A stretch of 64,000 nt of DNA from Glaciimonas soli (GCF_009497155.1 NZ_WINI01000009.1:62001-126000); one strand, 5' to 3'. Positions 39,272 through 49,800 are shown, counted from the first letter of the stretch. Notes: generated by a model not told the origin, from the sequence alone. Made by a program: numbers and translations.

Positions 39272-41329
39272 TTACTGCCCCAGCATCTCTTTCTTCAACT
39301 CGCTGCCGCCATATACCTTGTCCAGCGTTTCCAGAATCGCACCGCTATCAACCGCAACCGCACGGTTCAAGACTGGGTCGTACCAGAATGCACCGCCTAA
39401 CGAATGGATATTGCCATCGAAAATCAAACCGACGATTTCGCCATTGCGATTGATCATCGGGCTACCGGAATTGCCGCCGATGATGTCGTTAGTGCTGACC
39501 AAATCGTAGTGCTGCTCTACATTGAGTTTGTTTCTGGCGGCATGCCACGACGCTGGTAAAGCAAACGGATCGGCACCGGTATCGCGTGCAAATGCACCAC
39601 CGATGGTGGTGAACGGTGGAATCTGACGATCGCCTTCCTTCCACCCTTTCACTTCACCGTATGACATACGCAACGTGAAAGTAGCATCGGGATAGGCGCT
39701 GGTGCCTTGCTGGCTGAAGCGTGCTTGCGCGATCAATTCAGAATTTTTTTGCTGTACCGATTCGACTTCTTTTTCATAACGTGTACGAATCGCACGCGCC
39801 GCCGGATCAATCGCTAATTCCAATTTGATAAACGGATCATTCGATTTCAAGATCGCCTCTTTACCGCCCTGCCACAATGCCTTGCGCACTGCCGGATCGC
39901 CTAACGTGGTGTGATCGACTAACGCTGCACTTAATTGATCCGGCGATTGCTTGCCAAGCACCTGCTTGACGAAGGCATCATCCGTGCCCAACATTTCACG
40001 CATCTTGGTGAGAGAAAGTCCCAGTGTCACTTTTTCAAACTCAGGATAAACCGGCGCAGTAGAAAACAAATCTTGCTCCACTTCGGGTAGTTTGGCGTCG
40101 GCATATTCCGGCAAACGTTCACCGTTCGGCTTGGCGCGCTCTTCTGCTCCACGTACTAAAGTTCGTGCGTAACTGGCATATTTGCTATTGAAACCGCGAC
40201 CCCATTCAATCATGCCGAATGGCGCTTCAATTTGACGATACGTTTGCTGTGCCGCAGCAATCGCATCCCAGGCACCGCCGACCTTGGCTTGCAATGCCGG
40301 ATTTTGTGCAACGTAATGGCGCAAAGCGGTTTCATCATCCTGTTTTTGCTTCATCAGCGCAGGATCCAGCAAGGCAGTAAGTTGTCCCCTGCGTACCTTG
40401 AAACCATTTTCCACTCCGAACAACATATGTTCCGCGGTACGCGCTGCCTCCGGGCTAGTCTTGCTGTACTGCTCCAGTACGCCGCGCAATTCGGACAAAC
40501 TAATGACCGAATTGACCAGCGTAACATCGCGCAAAGTCGTCAATTGCGCGACTGTCAACTGGCGTTGGGTAGAACCAGGTTGACCGGTCACGAACACCAT
40601 TTCACCTGCTGCCGCGCCGTTTTTACTAAATGGGAAATAGCTTTCGATCTTAGCTGGCTTGCCACCTTCGTAGGCGCGCAACACGGCAATGTCGAGGTCA
40701 TAGCGTGGGAAGTTGAAGTTATCCGGATCGCCGCCGAAGAATGCCGCCGCTTTTTCCGGTGCCCATACCAGACGGGTATCCTGGAAACGGTGGTATTTAT
40801 AAACTTCGTATTGGCCGCCGTGATACAAATCGACGACGTCGCAACGCACGGTTTCTTTGTCGTTGCCAACACAGGCCGACGACAGTTTAGCCTTGATCGC
40901 ATTCTGTGCTTTTTTGAAAGCCTCACCGTCGAGACCAGTAGTCGCACTCTTTACCTGTGCGGTGACATCGGTGATTTGCTCCAACCGATTCAACTCAATC
41001 TCCGGGCAGCTCAACTCTTCTTCACGCCGCTTGGCCAGAAAGCCGTCTTTAATCAAATTCTTCTTAGCGGTCGATAATTGTTCCAGACATTCAGAAGCAC
41101 AATGATGATTGGTCATGACCAATCCGTCTTTCGATACAAACGATGCCGAGCAACCACCGGCAATACGCACCGATCCCAGCATGGCGCGCTTAATCCAGGC
41201 TTCGCTTGGCGTAAAGCCGTATTCGGCTTGCATTTTCGCCTTCGGCAAATTATCTAATGTCCACATTCCTTCAGCTGCCATACTCATGGCTGGTACCAAC
41301 AGCGCTACCAACAAAACACGCATTCGCAT
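39272..41329 (-). CDS. S46-family dipeptidyl-peptidase (DPP7-like)
   Basis: Periplasmic serine peptidase removing N-terminal dipeptides from oligopeptides, 685 residues with signal peptide MRMRVLLVALLVPAMSMAA. Catalytic His is in VMTNHHCASECLEQLS and catalytic Ser in GGNSGSPMINRNGEIVGLIFDGN. Position +18 from the Ser is Gly (FDGN), as in DPP7, which prefers hydrophobic P1; DPP11, which prefers Asp/Glu, has Arg there. GGGAG lies 5 nt before ATG 41329. DPP7/11 are best known from Bacteroidetes but also occur in proteobacteria. Confidence 0.93.
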   Translation of the reverse strand: MRMRVLLVALLVPAMSMAAEGMWTLDNLPKAKMQAEYGFTPSEAWIKRAMLGSVRIAGGCSASFVSKDGLVMTNHHCASECLEQLSTAKKNLIKDGFLAKRREEELSCPEIELNRLEQITDVTAQVKSATTGLDGEAFKKAQNAIKAKLSSACVGNDKETVRCDVVDLYHGGQYEVYKYHRFQDTRLVWAPEKAAAFFGGDPDNFNFPRYDLDIAVLRAYEGGKPAKIESYFPFSKNGAAAGEMVFVTGQPGSTQRQLTVAQLTTLRDVTLVNSVISLSELRGVLEQYSKTSPEAARTAEHMLFGVENGFKVRRGQLTALLDPALMKQKQDDETALRHYVAQNPALQAKVGGAWDAIAAAQQTYRQIEAPFGMIEWGRGFNSKYASYARTLVRGAEERAKPNGERLPEYADAKLPEVEQDLFSTAPVYPEFEKVTLGLSLTKMREMLGTDDAFVKQVLGKQSPDQLSAALVDHTTLGDPAVRKALWQGGKEAILKSNDPFIKLELAIDPAARAIRTRYEKEVESVQQKNSELIAQARFSQQGTSAYPDATFTLRMSYGEVKGWKEGDRQIPPFTTIGGAFARDTGADPFALPASWHAARNKLNVEQHYDLVSTNDIIGGNSGSPMINRNGEIVGLIFDGNIHSLGGAFWYDPVLNRAVAVDSGAILETLDKVYGGSELKKEMLGQ

Positions 41330-41431
41330 TACAACTCCCAAATGAATTTTTAGGAGTAGAACATTAGCACATTGCTATACGCGCTAAAATAATTAATTGA
41401 CGATTTTCAAGACCCTTTTGGAGGCAATGCC

Positions 41432-41896
41432 ATGAACAATGAGACTGATTTATTATCCACTCTCCGCCAACGCGGACTTGATGAAAAACTGCCCTACGCA
41501 GGTGCATGCACCCCCACGGAAGCGCTGAACATCCTGCAAGCACATCCCAACGCCATTCTGGTTGACGTACGCACCAATGCAGAGCGCGACTGGGTCGGCA
41601 AAGTCGCCATCAATGAAGCGCAGCATCAAACAGTGCAATGGAATCTCTATCCCGGTGGCGTGCCTAATTCCGACTTTCTGCAGCAGCTGGCACAAGGTGC
41701 ACTCAAAGACAGCATCTTGTTATTTCTCTGCCGTTCAGGCGTCCGCTCACGCCATGCGGCCAAGCTCGCCACCGAAAATGGTTATGCGAATTGCTTCGAT
41801 ATTCTGGAAGGATTTGAAGGAGACAAAGACGCGCAAGGTCATCGAAAAAATGTCAGTGGCTGGTGTAAAGCGGGGTTGCCCTGGATTGGCGCGTAA
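41432..41896 (+). CDS. Rhodanese-like domain protein
   Basis: 154 residues, a single rhodanese domain. Motifs include AILVDVRTNAERDWVGKV and the active loop LFLCRSGVRSRHAAKLA with catalytic Cys100. Single-domain rhodaneses carry sulfur as a persulfide; the six-residue loop (CRSGVR) is the sulfurtransferase type, not the phosphatase type. GGAGG precedes the ATG by 7 nt. No signal peptide. Partner unknown. Confidence 0.9.
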   Translation: MNNETDLLSTLRQRGLDEKLPYAGACTPTEALNILQAHPNAILVDVRTNAERDWVGKVAINEAQHQTVQWNLYPGGVPNSDFLQQLAQGALKDSILLFLCRSGVRSRHAAKLATENGYANCFDILEGFEGDKDAQGHRKNVSGWCKAGLPWIGA

Positions 41897-41950
41897 TGCT
41901 CTTGCATAGCGCTGAACAATAAAGGCTCATAGAAAAACTGGAAAGAAAAA

Positions 41951-42772
41951 ATGAAAATTAACAAAAAAAATTACTGCGCCGATCAACCTAAGCGTCGCCT
42001 GAATAGCCATGCACGTGCGCTAACAATAACGGCTATCAGCGTATTGGGTTTATTACTAAGCAACGCCGCCGTCGCGCAAGAAATTTTATATGTATATGGC
42101 CCGGGCGGTCCTGCGCCGGCAATGAAAGAAGCCGCAGCCGTTTTTGAAAAACTACACGACACTAAAGTCGAAGTCGTCGCCGGGCCTACCCCGACATGGA
42201 TAGCTAAAGCCAAGCAAAACGCAGATGTCATTTACAGCGGATCAGAAACCATGATGACTGATTTCACAGTCGCAATGGACGGCCGCATAGTCGAACAAAC
42301 GATAGAACCACTGTATCTCAGACCTTTAGCCATCTTGGTACGCAAAAACAATCCCAAACACATTTCCGGTGTCAACGATTTGCTCAAGCCGGGCGTAAAA
42401 ATTCTGGTGGTCAACGGTGCCGGTCAAAACGGCGTCTGGGAAGATATGGCTGGCCGCAAAGGTGATATCAACACCGTTCGTAACATGCGCAGTCACATTG
42501 TCAGTTATGCAGGCAATAGTGCCATCGCTAAACAGACGTGGATAGACCACCCGGAGATTGATGTTTGGTTAATCTGGAATATCTGGCAAGTAGCCAACCC
42601 TACTCTGGCCGATGTAATACCAATTGAACCCGACTACGCCATCTATCGCGATACCGGTGTCGGCCTGACTGTGCAAGGCACAGGCAAGCCAGTCGCCAAG
42701 GCGTTCGTGGAATTTTTACATACGCCAAAAGCTGCCCAGATATTCAAAAAATGGGGCTGGAGTGGCTCTTAA
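41951..42772 (+). CDS. AcfC-like periplasmic substrate-binding protein
   Basis: 273 residues. A long n-region precedes signal helix ALTITAISVLGLLLSNAAVAQ, then a ModA/AcfC-type type-II binding fold (EILYVYGPGGPAPAMKEAAAVFEKLHDTKVEVVAGPT, ADVIYSGSETMMTDF, VLVVNGAGQNGVWEDMAGR-like segment). AcfC (accessory colonization factor in Vibrio) relatives bind small anions such as sulfate or molybdate-like ligands, though specificity is uncertain. No permease or ATPase gene is adjacent. It is 54 nt after the rhodanese gene, and a link to sulfur chemistry is speculative. Confidence 0.82.
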   Translation: MKINKKNYCADQPKRRLNSHARALTITAISVLGLLLSNAAVAQEILYVYGPGGPAPAMKEAAAVFEKLHDTKVEVVAGPTPTWIAKAKQNADVIYSGSETMMTDFTVAMDGRIVEQTIEPLYLRPLAILVRKNNPKHISGVNDLLKPGVKILVVNGAGQNGVWEDMAGRKGDINTVRNMRSHIVSYAGNSAIAKQTWIDHPEIDVWLIWNIWQVANPTLADVIPIEPDYAIYRDTGVGLTVQGTGKPVAKAFVEFLHTPKAAQIFKKWGWSGS

Positions 42773-42811
42773 ATTATCCAAATGACGTGACCTTCAGCTC
42801 CACGCCGAATT

Positions 42812-43825
42812 TCACTCCGCTTTCAAAATTCTGACTATCCGATCATGACTAGCCGGATGCGTCGATAAGTAGCTTGAAAACTCTTTCGACGCATTACCAA
42901 GCTTCTCAAACACGGATGCCAATGACTGCATGCTCAGCCCATTCGCTTTAAACATCTTCACTGCATAGTCATCCGCTTCCTCTTCAGTATCGCGGGAATA
43001 CTTTAAATCCAGCATGACAGTTGGGATATTCGCCACCAAAGCCGATACGTCGCCAAACAAGACCGTACTGACCGCAGCGATGGTTGAGGTTTGCACCAGA
43101 CGCCGCATCAGATGATGTTGATGCAGATGACCAAGTTCATGCGCCAGTACGCCCATCAGCGCATCGTCATCATTAAGCAAAGTGACGATCTCATCGGTCA
43201 CGACAATTTGTCCCGAAGGTAAGGCAAAAGCATTGGGGCCGATACGACTTTTACGGAAAACAATCTGGTAATCGGGCACAGCCTCGCCATCCGCATTCTG
43301 AATCGTGGTCAGCGACTTAAACCGCGTAACGATGGCATCGCGTCGTTGTTGCGGCAATTGGCTAGGTAATAGAACCTGTTTATCCATAAAAGCCAATGCG
43401 CCGCTGCCTATGCTGTGTTCTATCGACTCAGGCAATGCGTTGGCAATGATACGAGATGCCGCTGGCAAAACATAAACATAGCCCAGCACTAATATCAGAA
43501 TTAATGCGATGGTCACTTTGACTGTGGCGCTCCAGCTTTGCTGCATTCGTACCACCATTGAATCCTGATGACCGGTATTGGCAAGCAAAGTATTAAATGC
43601 GTCATTATCCGTAATTTCCAGAAATGCTCCATCCGGAAAAGTAACTTTGCGAGAGGTTGAAGCAACACGTTCGGAGACACGCAAGTCATTGAGCGGACAT
43701 TTCCTTTCAACTACTCCGGCAACGCTACTAATGCCGTCAACAATGGCCACATCGTCTTCGACACGCAAAGTTACCACATGCTTCCGTGATGTTTTGCCGT
43801 CGAAATAAAAAGCAGAAATGGCCAT
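42812..43825 (-). CDS. M48-family membrane metalloprotease
   Basis: 337 residues. A cytoplasmic N-terminal domain (about 1-95, DUF7092-like, AISAFYFDGKTSRKHVVTLRVEDD) precedes one transmembrane helix (103-122). A periplasmic M48 peptidase domain follows, with HELGH at 229-233 and the third ligand in DTEEEADDYAVKMFKANGL. The family includes HtpX and BepA and acts in envelope quality control. It pairs with a DUF898 gene upstream on the same strand, separated by a palindromic repeat; this pair recurs in proteobacteria. Confidence 0.9.
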   Translation of the reverse strand: MAISAFYFDGKTSRKHVVTLRVEDDVAIVDGISSVAGVVERKCPLNDLRVSERVASTSRKVTFPDGAFLEITDNDAFNTLLANTGHQDSMVVRMQQSWSATVKVTIALILILVLGYVYVLPAASRIIANALPESIEHSIGSGALAFMDKQVLLPSQLPQQRRDAIVTRFKSLTTIQNADGEAVPDYQIVFRKSRIGPNAFALPSGQIVVTDEIVTLLNDDDALMGVLAHELGHLHQHHLMRRLVQTSTIAAVSTVLFGDVSALVANIPTVMLDLKYSRDTEEEADDYAVKMFKANGLSMQSLASVFEKLGNASKEFSSYLSTHPASHDRIVRILKAE

Positions 43826-43874
43826 GGCGTTTAATCAAAAAATTTAATAGTGAGAATTTATATTACGCGCACCT

Positions 43875-44005
43875 CACCGTCATTCCCGCGAACGCGAGAA
43901 TCCATGTTAATTAGCGCAACTCATGTAAACGTCGCTTTGCTTTTCGCAAAATGGATTCCCGCGTTCGCGGGAATGACGGTGATTAGGTTGTGGCTCTGCG
44001 TAGCA
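43875..44005. repeat. Paired-arm repeat, ATTCCCGCG family, copy B
   Basis: Arms CACCGTCATTCCCGCGAACG... (43875-43905) and ...CGTTCGCGGGAATGACGGTG (43951-43981) are inverted copies over 31 bp with one mismatch. The right side continues ATTAGGTTGTGGCTCTGCGT (43982-44001), which matches, inverted, the outer flank of copy C. Its right end abuts the stop codon of the DUF898 gene. Confidence 0.8.
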
Positions 44006-45088
44006 TCAGAGCGACAAATCAAAATCCAGCAAGTCCGATACACCTTCACCAACAGCGGATCCGGTTGGCTCATTGTCGGCGCAGAATTCATCCATTGAAG
44101 AATAGGTATTGAGTGCCATGGCTTCAATCCGATACTTCATCAAACGTATTTGGGCGAAAGGAATGAACAAGCCACACGTAACGATGATCCCCAGCAAATT
44201 GGTGATCAAAATGAAGTACATATTTGGCAATTTCAATTCACTCTGAAATTCATGTTCACCAAGTCTGGTGCCATTCCATTCAAGATTTTGCAGCATGGTC
44301 AGAAATAGTGGCGCCACTAGGAATATCCCCACGTACAAGATAAGTATAAATGGGAGGATGTCTGCAAAACGGGGAGCTGCAGTTTTGGCATGCTTCATTG
44401 AGGCAAAGAAAGGACCGCCAAATAGCTTGAACATCACCACATAAACAATTGCGGTAACCACAAAACCAATCAAGTAAGTCCGATAATAAGCGCCTACCGT
44501 TGCATCAAAAGAAAAATGGGTAGTGCCATATCGGCTTTCACTGTGCAGAAATTTTTTGATGCGCTGATACGCGAATGGCACCAATGTATAAAATGTAAAG
44601 AGGCAAAGTACCGGCCACAATAAATACGTTTTATAAACCTGTCCCAGATTTCCGCGAAAGCCAAAACGAATGCCGCGATAGCTTGAGTTATACAATTTGA
44701 ACTGATAGCTTTTCCAGATTAACCAAGGAAAAAGCGCCGCTAGCACTGCGAATGTGATGAATCCCACCGTCGGTGAAACTCTGAACGCCACTTTATAGGC
44801 AATGATGCCAACCAGAGCAATCACGCGTCCTTTTAAAATCGCTTTTGGGTTTCCGTGATATTCAAAACTGGCACCTGCAACGTGTGTATTGTCATAGAAA
44901 TAGCGAGTGCGACGCACCTTGGCCCAGGCGGAATAAATACCGAGTGTAACAATGCTCAATAACAGATTGACTATCCAGATACGAAAATATTCACTACCTC
45001 GCCCTGTGAAAGTGAACCGCTCTAATTGCGGCCACGACACATCTGGTGCTGTGTTCAATGATGGTGCTGCAGGATCTACCGTGTTCAC
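44006..45088 (-). CDS. DUF898 (YjgN-type) membrane protein
   Basis: 360 residues with six to eight transmembrane helices. The DUF898 signature is FTFTGRGSEYFRIWIVNLLLSIVTLGIYSAWAKVRRTRYFYDNT at about 26-70, and RGIRFGFRGNLGQVYKTYLLWPV is a second copy of the same pattern. The start is GTG 45088 with GGAAGAG 4 nt upstream. The function of YjgN proteins is unknown; adjacency to an M48 protease suggests an envelope role. Confidence 0.88.
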   Translation of the reverse strand: MNTVDPAAPSLNTAPDVSWPQLERFTFTGRGSEYFRIWIVNLLLSIVTLGIYSAWAKVRRTRYFYDNTHVAGASFEYHGNPKAILKGRVIALVGIIAYKVAFRVSPTVGFITFAVLAALFPWLIWKSYQFKLYNSSYRGIRFGFRGNLGQVYKTYLLWPVLCLFTFYTLVPFAYQRIKKFLHSESRYGTTHFSFDATVGAYYRTYLIGFVVTAIVYVVMFKLFGGPFFASMKHAKTAAPRFADILPFILILYVGIFLVAPLFLTMLQNLEWNGTRLGEHEFQSELKLPNMYFILITNLLGIIVTCGLFIPFAQIRLMKYRIEAMALNTYSSMDEFCADNEPTGSAVGEGVSDLLDFDLSL

Positions 45089-45201
45089 AATACTCTTCCT
45101 TTAATTTTATTTTTAACGACAGAAAAGACAAGTTACTAAGCATTCCACTCCCTGTGAAAAGCTGAGCGGTAAGATAACAGTAAAAGCCAGGGATTAGTAA
45201 C

Positions 45202-45693
45202 TCAAATGGTGAGTAACTGTGCATAGCGCACAAGCGATCGATTGTAACGAGGTAAATATTGTGTAAGTGCGATAAGACTGATGTCGACAGCTTCACGTTC
45301 GCGTCCTACATCCACCAAAGCCAGTGCCAAGAAAGCACGCACTGCGCCATTCAGTTCATCATCGGCAGCATGCAGCTCAGCCGTTAACAGTGAAACGGCC
45401 TCGGCCGCATTGCCAAGATTGCGGAGCGAGCTGGCCATTTGAATAGTAGCGCGGCGGCGGCGCAGACCGGTCAAACCGGCTTCAAGCGCCGCACGGTACA
45501 GCGGGACCGCTTTATCGGAATGACCGGTGGAGTCTTGTGCGGCAGCGCGTTCGAATAGGCCGATTGCGCTCCCAGCTGGTAATTCAGAAGCTAAATTATT
45601 AATCCGATTGATGAACTCCTCTGAATTGACATCATCGATCGTTAACCATAGGTCGGCGATTTGCTTTTCCCAAGCTGCCTCCATATTGCTCAT
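45202..45693 (-). CDS. Tetratricopeptide-repeat protein
   Basis: 163 residues of paired helices: SAIGLFERAAAQDSTGHSDKAVPLYRAALEAGL, RRRATIQMASSLRNLGNAAEAVSLLTAEL and AFLALALVDVGREREAVDISLIAL fit two to three TPR units of the TPR_5 type. ATG 45693 is used because the frame upstream runs through a hairpin repeat. Cytosolic, probably a protein-binding adaptor; partner unknown. Confidence 0.8.
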   Translation of the reverse strand: MSNMEAAWEKQIADLWLTIDDVNSEEFINRINNLASELPAGSAIGLFERAAAQDSTGHSDKAVPLYRAALEAGLTGLRRRRATIQMASSLRNLGNAAEAVSLLTAELHAADDELNGAVRAFLALALVDVGREREAVDISLIALTQYLPRYNRSLVRYAQLLTI

Positions 45694-45725
45694 GAAAACT
45701 ATTCCATTTCTGAGTCGAAAGTGAA

Positions 45726-45757
45726 AAGCCCTTCTCCAACGAGTGGGGAAAGGGCTT
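45726..45757 (-). terminator. REP-like terminator hairpin of the surface operon
   Basis: AAGCCCTTCTCC/GGGGAAAGGGCTT, followed on the minus strand by TTTTC. It lies 37 nt after the OmpA-family stop and belongs to the same CTTCTCC hairpin family seen elsewhere in the window. Confidence 0.75.
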
Positions 45758-45793
45758 CTACGGCGCCACACAATACTACCGTTTCTATTTAAA

Positions 45794-46804
45794 TTATTTC
45801 ATCCCCTGCACTACGATTTCCACCCGGCGATTCGGTTGCAAACAAGCGATCAGCGCCGCCGATGGCTTGACACCGGTACAGGCTTCAACCTGATCTTGTT
45901 TACCGCGCCCTTCAGTGGTAATCGGTGCAGTTACACCATGCGCTTGCAGATAGGTTTTGACCGTGTTGGCACGTGCCAGACTGAGACGCTGGTTGTAGGC
46001 GACGCTGCCCAGGCGGTCGGTGTAACCGGTCACGGTCAAGCCGGTGACACTGACATAACCGCTGCTGATTTTTTGCGCCATTTCATCAAGCTCTTGACGC
46101 CCCTTCGGCAATAAATCACCACTTCCAGATTTATCGAAATGGAATAGCGCATCAGCAGACAGCGTGATTTTCTCTGTCGTCGGCACGGGTACCGGTGGCG
46201 GATTACAACTTTCGGCAGACTGTTCAGCGCGGCCGGCCAAGTCTTCTGCAATCTGAATATACGGTTTGGCATGACGCCAGCCAGCATCGTGAATTTCATT
46301 CCCTGCATGTACCAGTTCAACTTCACCGCAAGCCGTTTGCTGCGCAGCGCAGCGGAAACCGGAATGGTGCTTCAAAGCGTCATATCTGGCCCATAAATCG
46401 GGACGTAATTTTTCTGCCCCGTTGACCAATGGTGTTTCCCAACCCGGATCTTGTTTGTTTTCCAGAGCAGTCAAAATTCGCTGACTTTCGCCCAATGCCG
46501 CTTGTGGGAAACCACCGCGGTCATTGCGGCTATATTCGTGGAACGAAACATCTAACCAGCATTGCGCTTTCGAGAGCTGATAATCGGCAACGCGGCGGCC
46601 ACCATCATTCAAGACTTTGATGCGCTCTTGCGTATCGCGATAAACACCATAATCGCGATGGATGACGTTATCGGCAATCCTGTCCTGTTGCTGCGCCAGT
46701 TGATCTGCTGGCGGATTCGGATTGGCAGTGGTGCAAGCGCTCAATGTTAATGTTGAGGCCAGGGTCATCGCTAAAAATAGTGTGGTCAGTTGCGGTTGTT
46801 TCAT
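45794..46804 (-). CDS. OmpA-family outer-membrane lipoprotein
   Basis: 336 residues. Signal peptide with lipobox (MTLASTLTLSACTT), a helical middle (about 40-200), and a C-terminal OmpA peptidoglycan-binding domain (about 220-335) with VTGYTDRLGSVAYNQRLSLARANTVKTYLQAHGV and PNRRVEIVV. It anchors the outer membrane to the cell wall. Third gene of the surface operon, 94 nt after the barrel protein, and likely provides the periplasmic tether for it (inference). Confidence 0.92.
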   Translation of the reverse strand: MKQPQLTTLFLAMTLASTLTLSACTTANPNPPADQLAQQQDRIADNVIHRDYGVYRDTQERIKVLNDGGRRVADYQLSKAQCWLDVSFHEYSRNDRGGFPQAALGESQRILTALENKQDPGWETPLVNGAEKLRPDLWARYDALKHHSGFRCAAQQTACGEVELVHAGNEIHDAGWRHAKPYIQIAEDLAGRAEQSAESCNPPPVPVPTTEKITLSADALFHFDKSGSGDLLPKGRQELDEMAQKISSGYVSVTGLTVTGYTDRLGSVAYNQRLSLARANTVKTYLQAHGVTAPITTEGRGKQDQVEACTGVKPSAALIACLQPNRRVEIVVQGMK

Positions 46805-46856
46805 GTTGGGTCTCTTTCTCTTAGCGCCACTTCAGAATTTTTCGTCATCGTATCGT

Positions 46857-46880
46857 CCCTCTCCCGCAAGTGGGAGGCGG
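46857..46880. repeat. Partial REP-like hairpin
   Basis: CCCTCTCCCGCAAGTGGGAG between the barrel gene and the OmpA-family gene; a single, shortened stem of the CTCTCCC family. Confidence 0.5.
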
Positions 46881-46898
46881 AAGCAAACCACTTATCGC

Positions 46899-49800
46899 TT
46901 ATCTTGTTAATGCCGGATTCACATCAGGATTACGTTTACCAAACAAATCTTCATCAAATTTAAATCGTATGCGTAGATACACGCCTTGATTGGTGTAATC
47001 AGAACCGGTCAAATCCCTGTCGTTGAAGCCGCGTACGTTCCAGCCGGCAGACAACCACAGATTGTCCTGTAATTGATAACCGACTTCCGGCCCAAAAGCG
47101 TATTGCTTACTGGCGCCTTGCGGACTGTACATGACTGAACCCAAGACCCCGATATCCCAACGTTTGCTGATGTCGTAAGTGACGCGACCGCTAAGCAGAT
47201 AGGCGCTGTATTTATCGTGGCCACCGCTGTAAAGATCGTTTTCCCATTTCGCCGCAGCCCTGCCATCCAACCACCATGGCCGACTTGGGTGGTAATCGGC
47301 ATTGATTGAAATGATGTGCTTTTCAAATCCTTGACTGATATTCGGATCGCCATTCAAATCATCGGTGGTTTCTGGCGGCGGCAACGTATTCAATCCGCTC
47401 TGATCGCGCTGCACCCAATACTCATAGCGAGCCAATACGTTCAAGCGATTGGTATCGGTATCACGATAGGCGATACCGGCCTGGACTTTGTCCTCCCACA
47501 GATTGCCGACATAACCGCGATTGTCGGTGTACAGCAAATAATTTTTACCGAGGAAAGTCCAGTCACGATTGATCTTGCGCGCCGCTGAAATGGTTGACAA
47601 GTAAGTATCATTACCCGGCATAAAGGTCGGCGTCGGCGGTGCTGTTGGTTCGCTGGCATTGTATTCTTCGGCCTCGATATCCTTAGTATGTCGCCACTCC
47701 AGACGACTACTCAACAACCATAGAGGACTAGGTCGCCATTCGATTCCGCCGGTCACTGCATAAGCACCCTGAGTATTGCCGTGATACGCGCGCAAATATT
47801 CTTCTGAAGTGGTGACCTTGACGGTATCGCTGACATTCCACATATTGCGCAAACCACTGGCCCAGGTCAGCTGATCGCCATCAATCGCGTCACGCATAGC
47901 GTATTCAGAGAACACGCGTTGATCCTTCATGTATTCGTTGTCGATACCTAAAACGAAAGCACTGCTGTCATACAAACCATTGGTTGCATCGGGAGAAGAT
48001 AAACCGCTTACCCATTCGTATTTGGCATAGAGCCTCGCCATTTCGGCAAAGTGATAAGCCGCACCGATGGATGCGCGATGGTAATCATCGTCACCCACAC
48101 CATGTTCATACTCCCCGGTCAAATCGACTTTTTCCGTCAGCTTATACGTGGTGCGCACACGCAAACCAGTGCTGTGGTAAGTGATACCGGCCAAGCCATA
48201 GCTGCTGCCATTGAGGCCGTAACCAGTCTGCGGATTCAACAAACTCGAACCAACGCCAAATCCAGTATTCGCGCCAAAGCCATTGGATTGCGGATTGACC
48301 AGCAAACCCGATCCCAGACTAATGGTTGACGTCCCATAGTCACCGGCGACTTCATTGGTATGCGTTACCCCTACATCCACATCCCACAGTGGATTGATTT
48401 TATAGGCAACGCCAGCCGATTCTGCGTCCCGCTTGGCCTGCGCTACTTCATCTTCGCTGTGCGTGCCTTCGGCGTAGACGCTCCACTTTTCATCGAGTTT
48501 TTTAGTGACTTTGAGCGCCCCCTCATCTCGACCTTGCGACAACGACGCCGCCGGATTGTTGAAGTAAGGATCGCTGTGACCGTAATATGCGCGTGCCTGA
48601 AGATCGTCATCCTGATGCAGCATTTCCACGCGGTAGGCCGCACCAGTCACTTCCTGAAACACGCCGCCCACTGGCGATGGCTGATCTACGGTCGGCTGCA
48701 AACTGTAAGGACTGCCGTTGGTGCTTGCTCCCAAACCCGTACCATCGCCCAGCATACTTTGGCTGCGTGCATATTCGGCCACGATGGTGGTATGCGGACC
48801 AAGTTGTATGCTGGCGTTGCCACTACTGAGCGTGTAAGGCGCATACGGATTTTTATCTTTGACAAAACTTCCACCAACTTCCAGATGCTGGCCGAGCTTG
48901 ACTTGCGCATCGACACCAGTCACCCAAAAGCTGGGGCCGCCAGAATCGACTTCATACGTTACGCGCAACGATTCCGGATTGCCATTGGCATCCACCGAAG
49001 GCAATGGCCGAGTTAATAAAATGTGGCCGGAAAATGGCTCAAAACTATAGTCAACATAACGTTGCAAAGGCACGGTCGATAAAATCACCGCCGGTTGATT
49101 ACGATCGCGCGTAAGGATTTCCACCGTTTCGCTACCGGCTTGCGCATCTTGTGCAGATACTGCAAACGGTCCAGACAAACCTTGCCCCGGAAATTCCTGG
49201 ATCAGCTGCACCAGACTATCTTTAGTGGCAAAAGCGTTTACCAACACACCGTTAGCATCGTAATGACCACGCGCACCGTTCATAGAGCGGCTGTAATTTC
49301 CCAGATCACGTTTTTTGATGCTGGCGACACTACCGCCCCCAGTCACTTGACTAAAACCGTCGCCGGTCTGGAAGTCACCGTACAGAATGTAGGATTTATC
49401 TTTATCGATACGTACATATAGTTTCGACTTCGACTGCGCATCAAAACCTTTGATTGAGGAATCCCCGTACACCGCGTAATAATCGTCGGGATTGACATCA
49501 CGGAACAAACGTCCTTGCAGGTCTTTATCAGAGTCGTAAGCCATGGTCAGCAAAGCATCGCCTTTGATTTTCCCTTTCAGGAAGAACGCAGTACGCATAC
49601 CGCCATACAGTTTGCCGTTATCGCCACTGCGGGAAAAGCTTTGAATTTCCTGATCAAAACCGTCGCCGGTTGAGGCTGTGCTCAAGCTCACGGGTGACTT
49701 GCCGTCAAAGTGGATAATCCCTTCGACCAAACCCACCGCCAGCATTTCGCGCAATTCAGGGATAAAACTGATGACGCCTTTGGCTTGCGCCTTACCGGCT

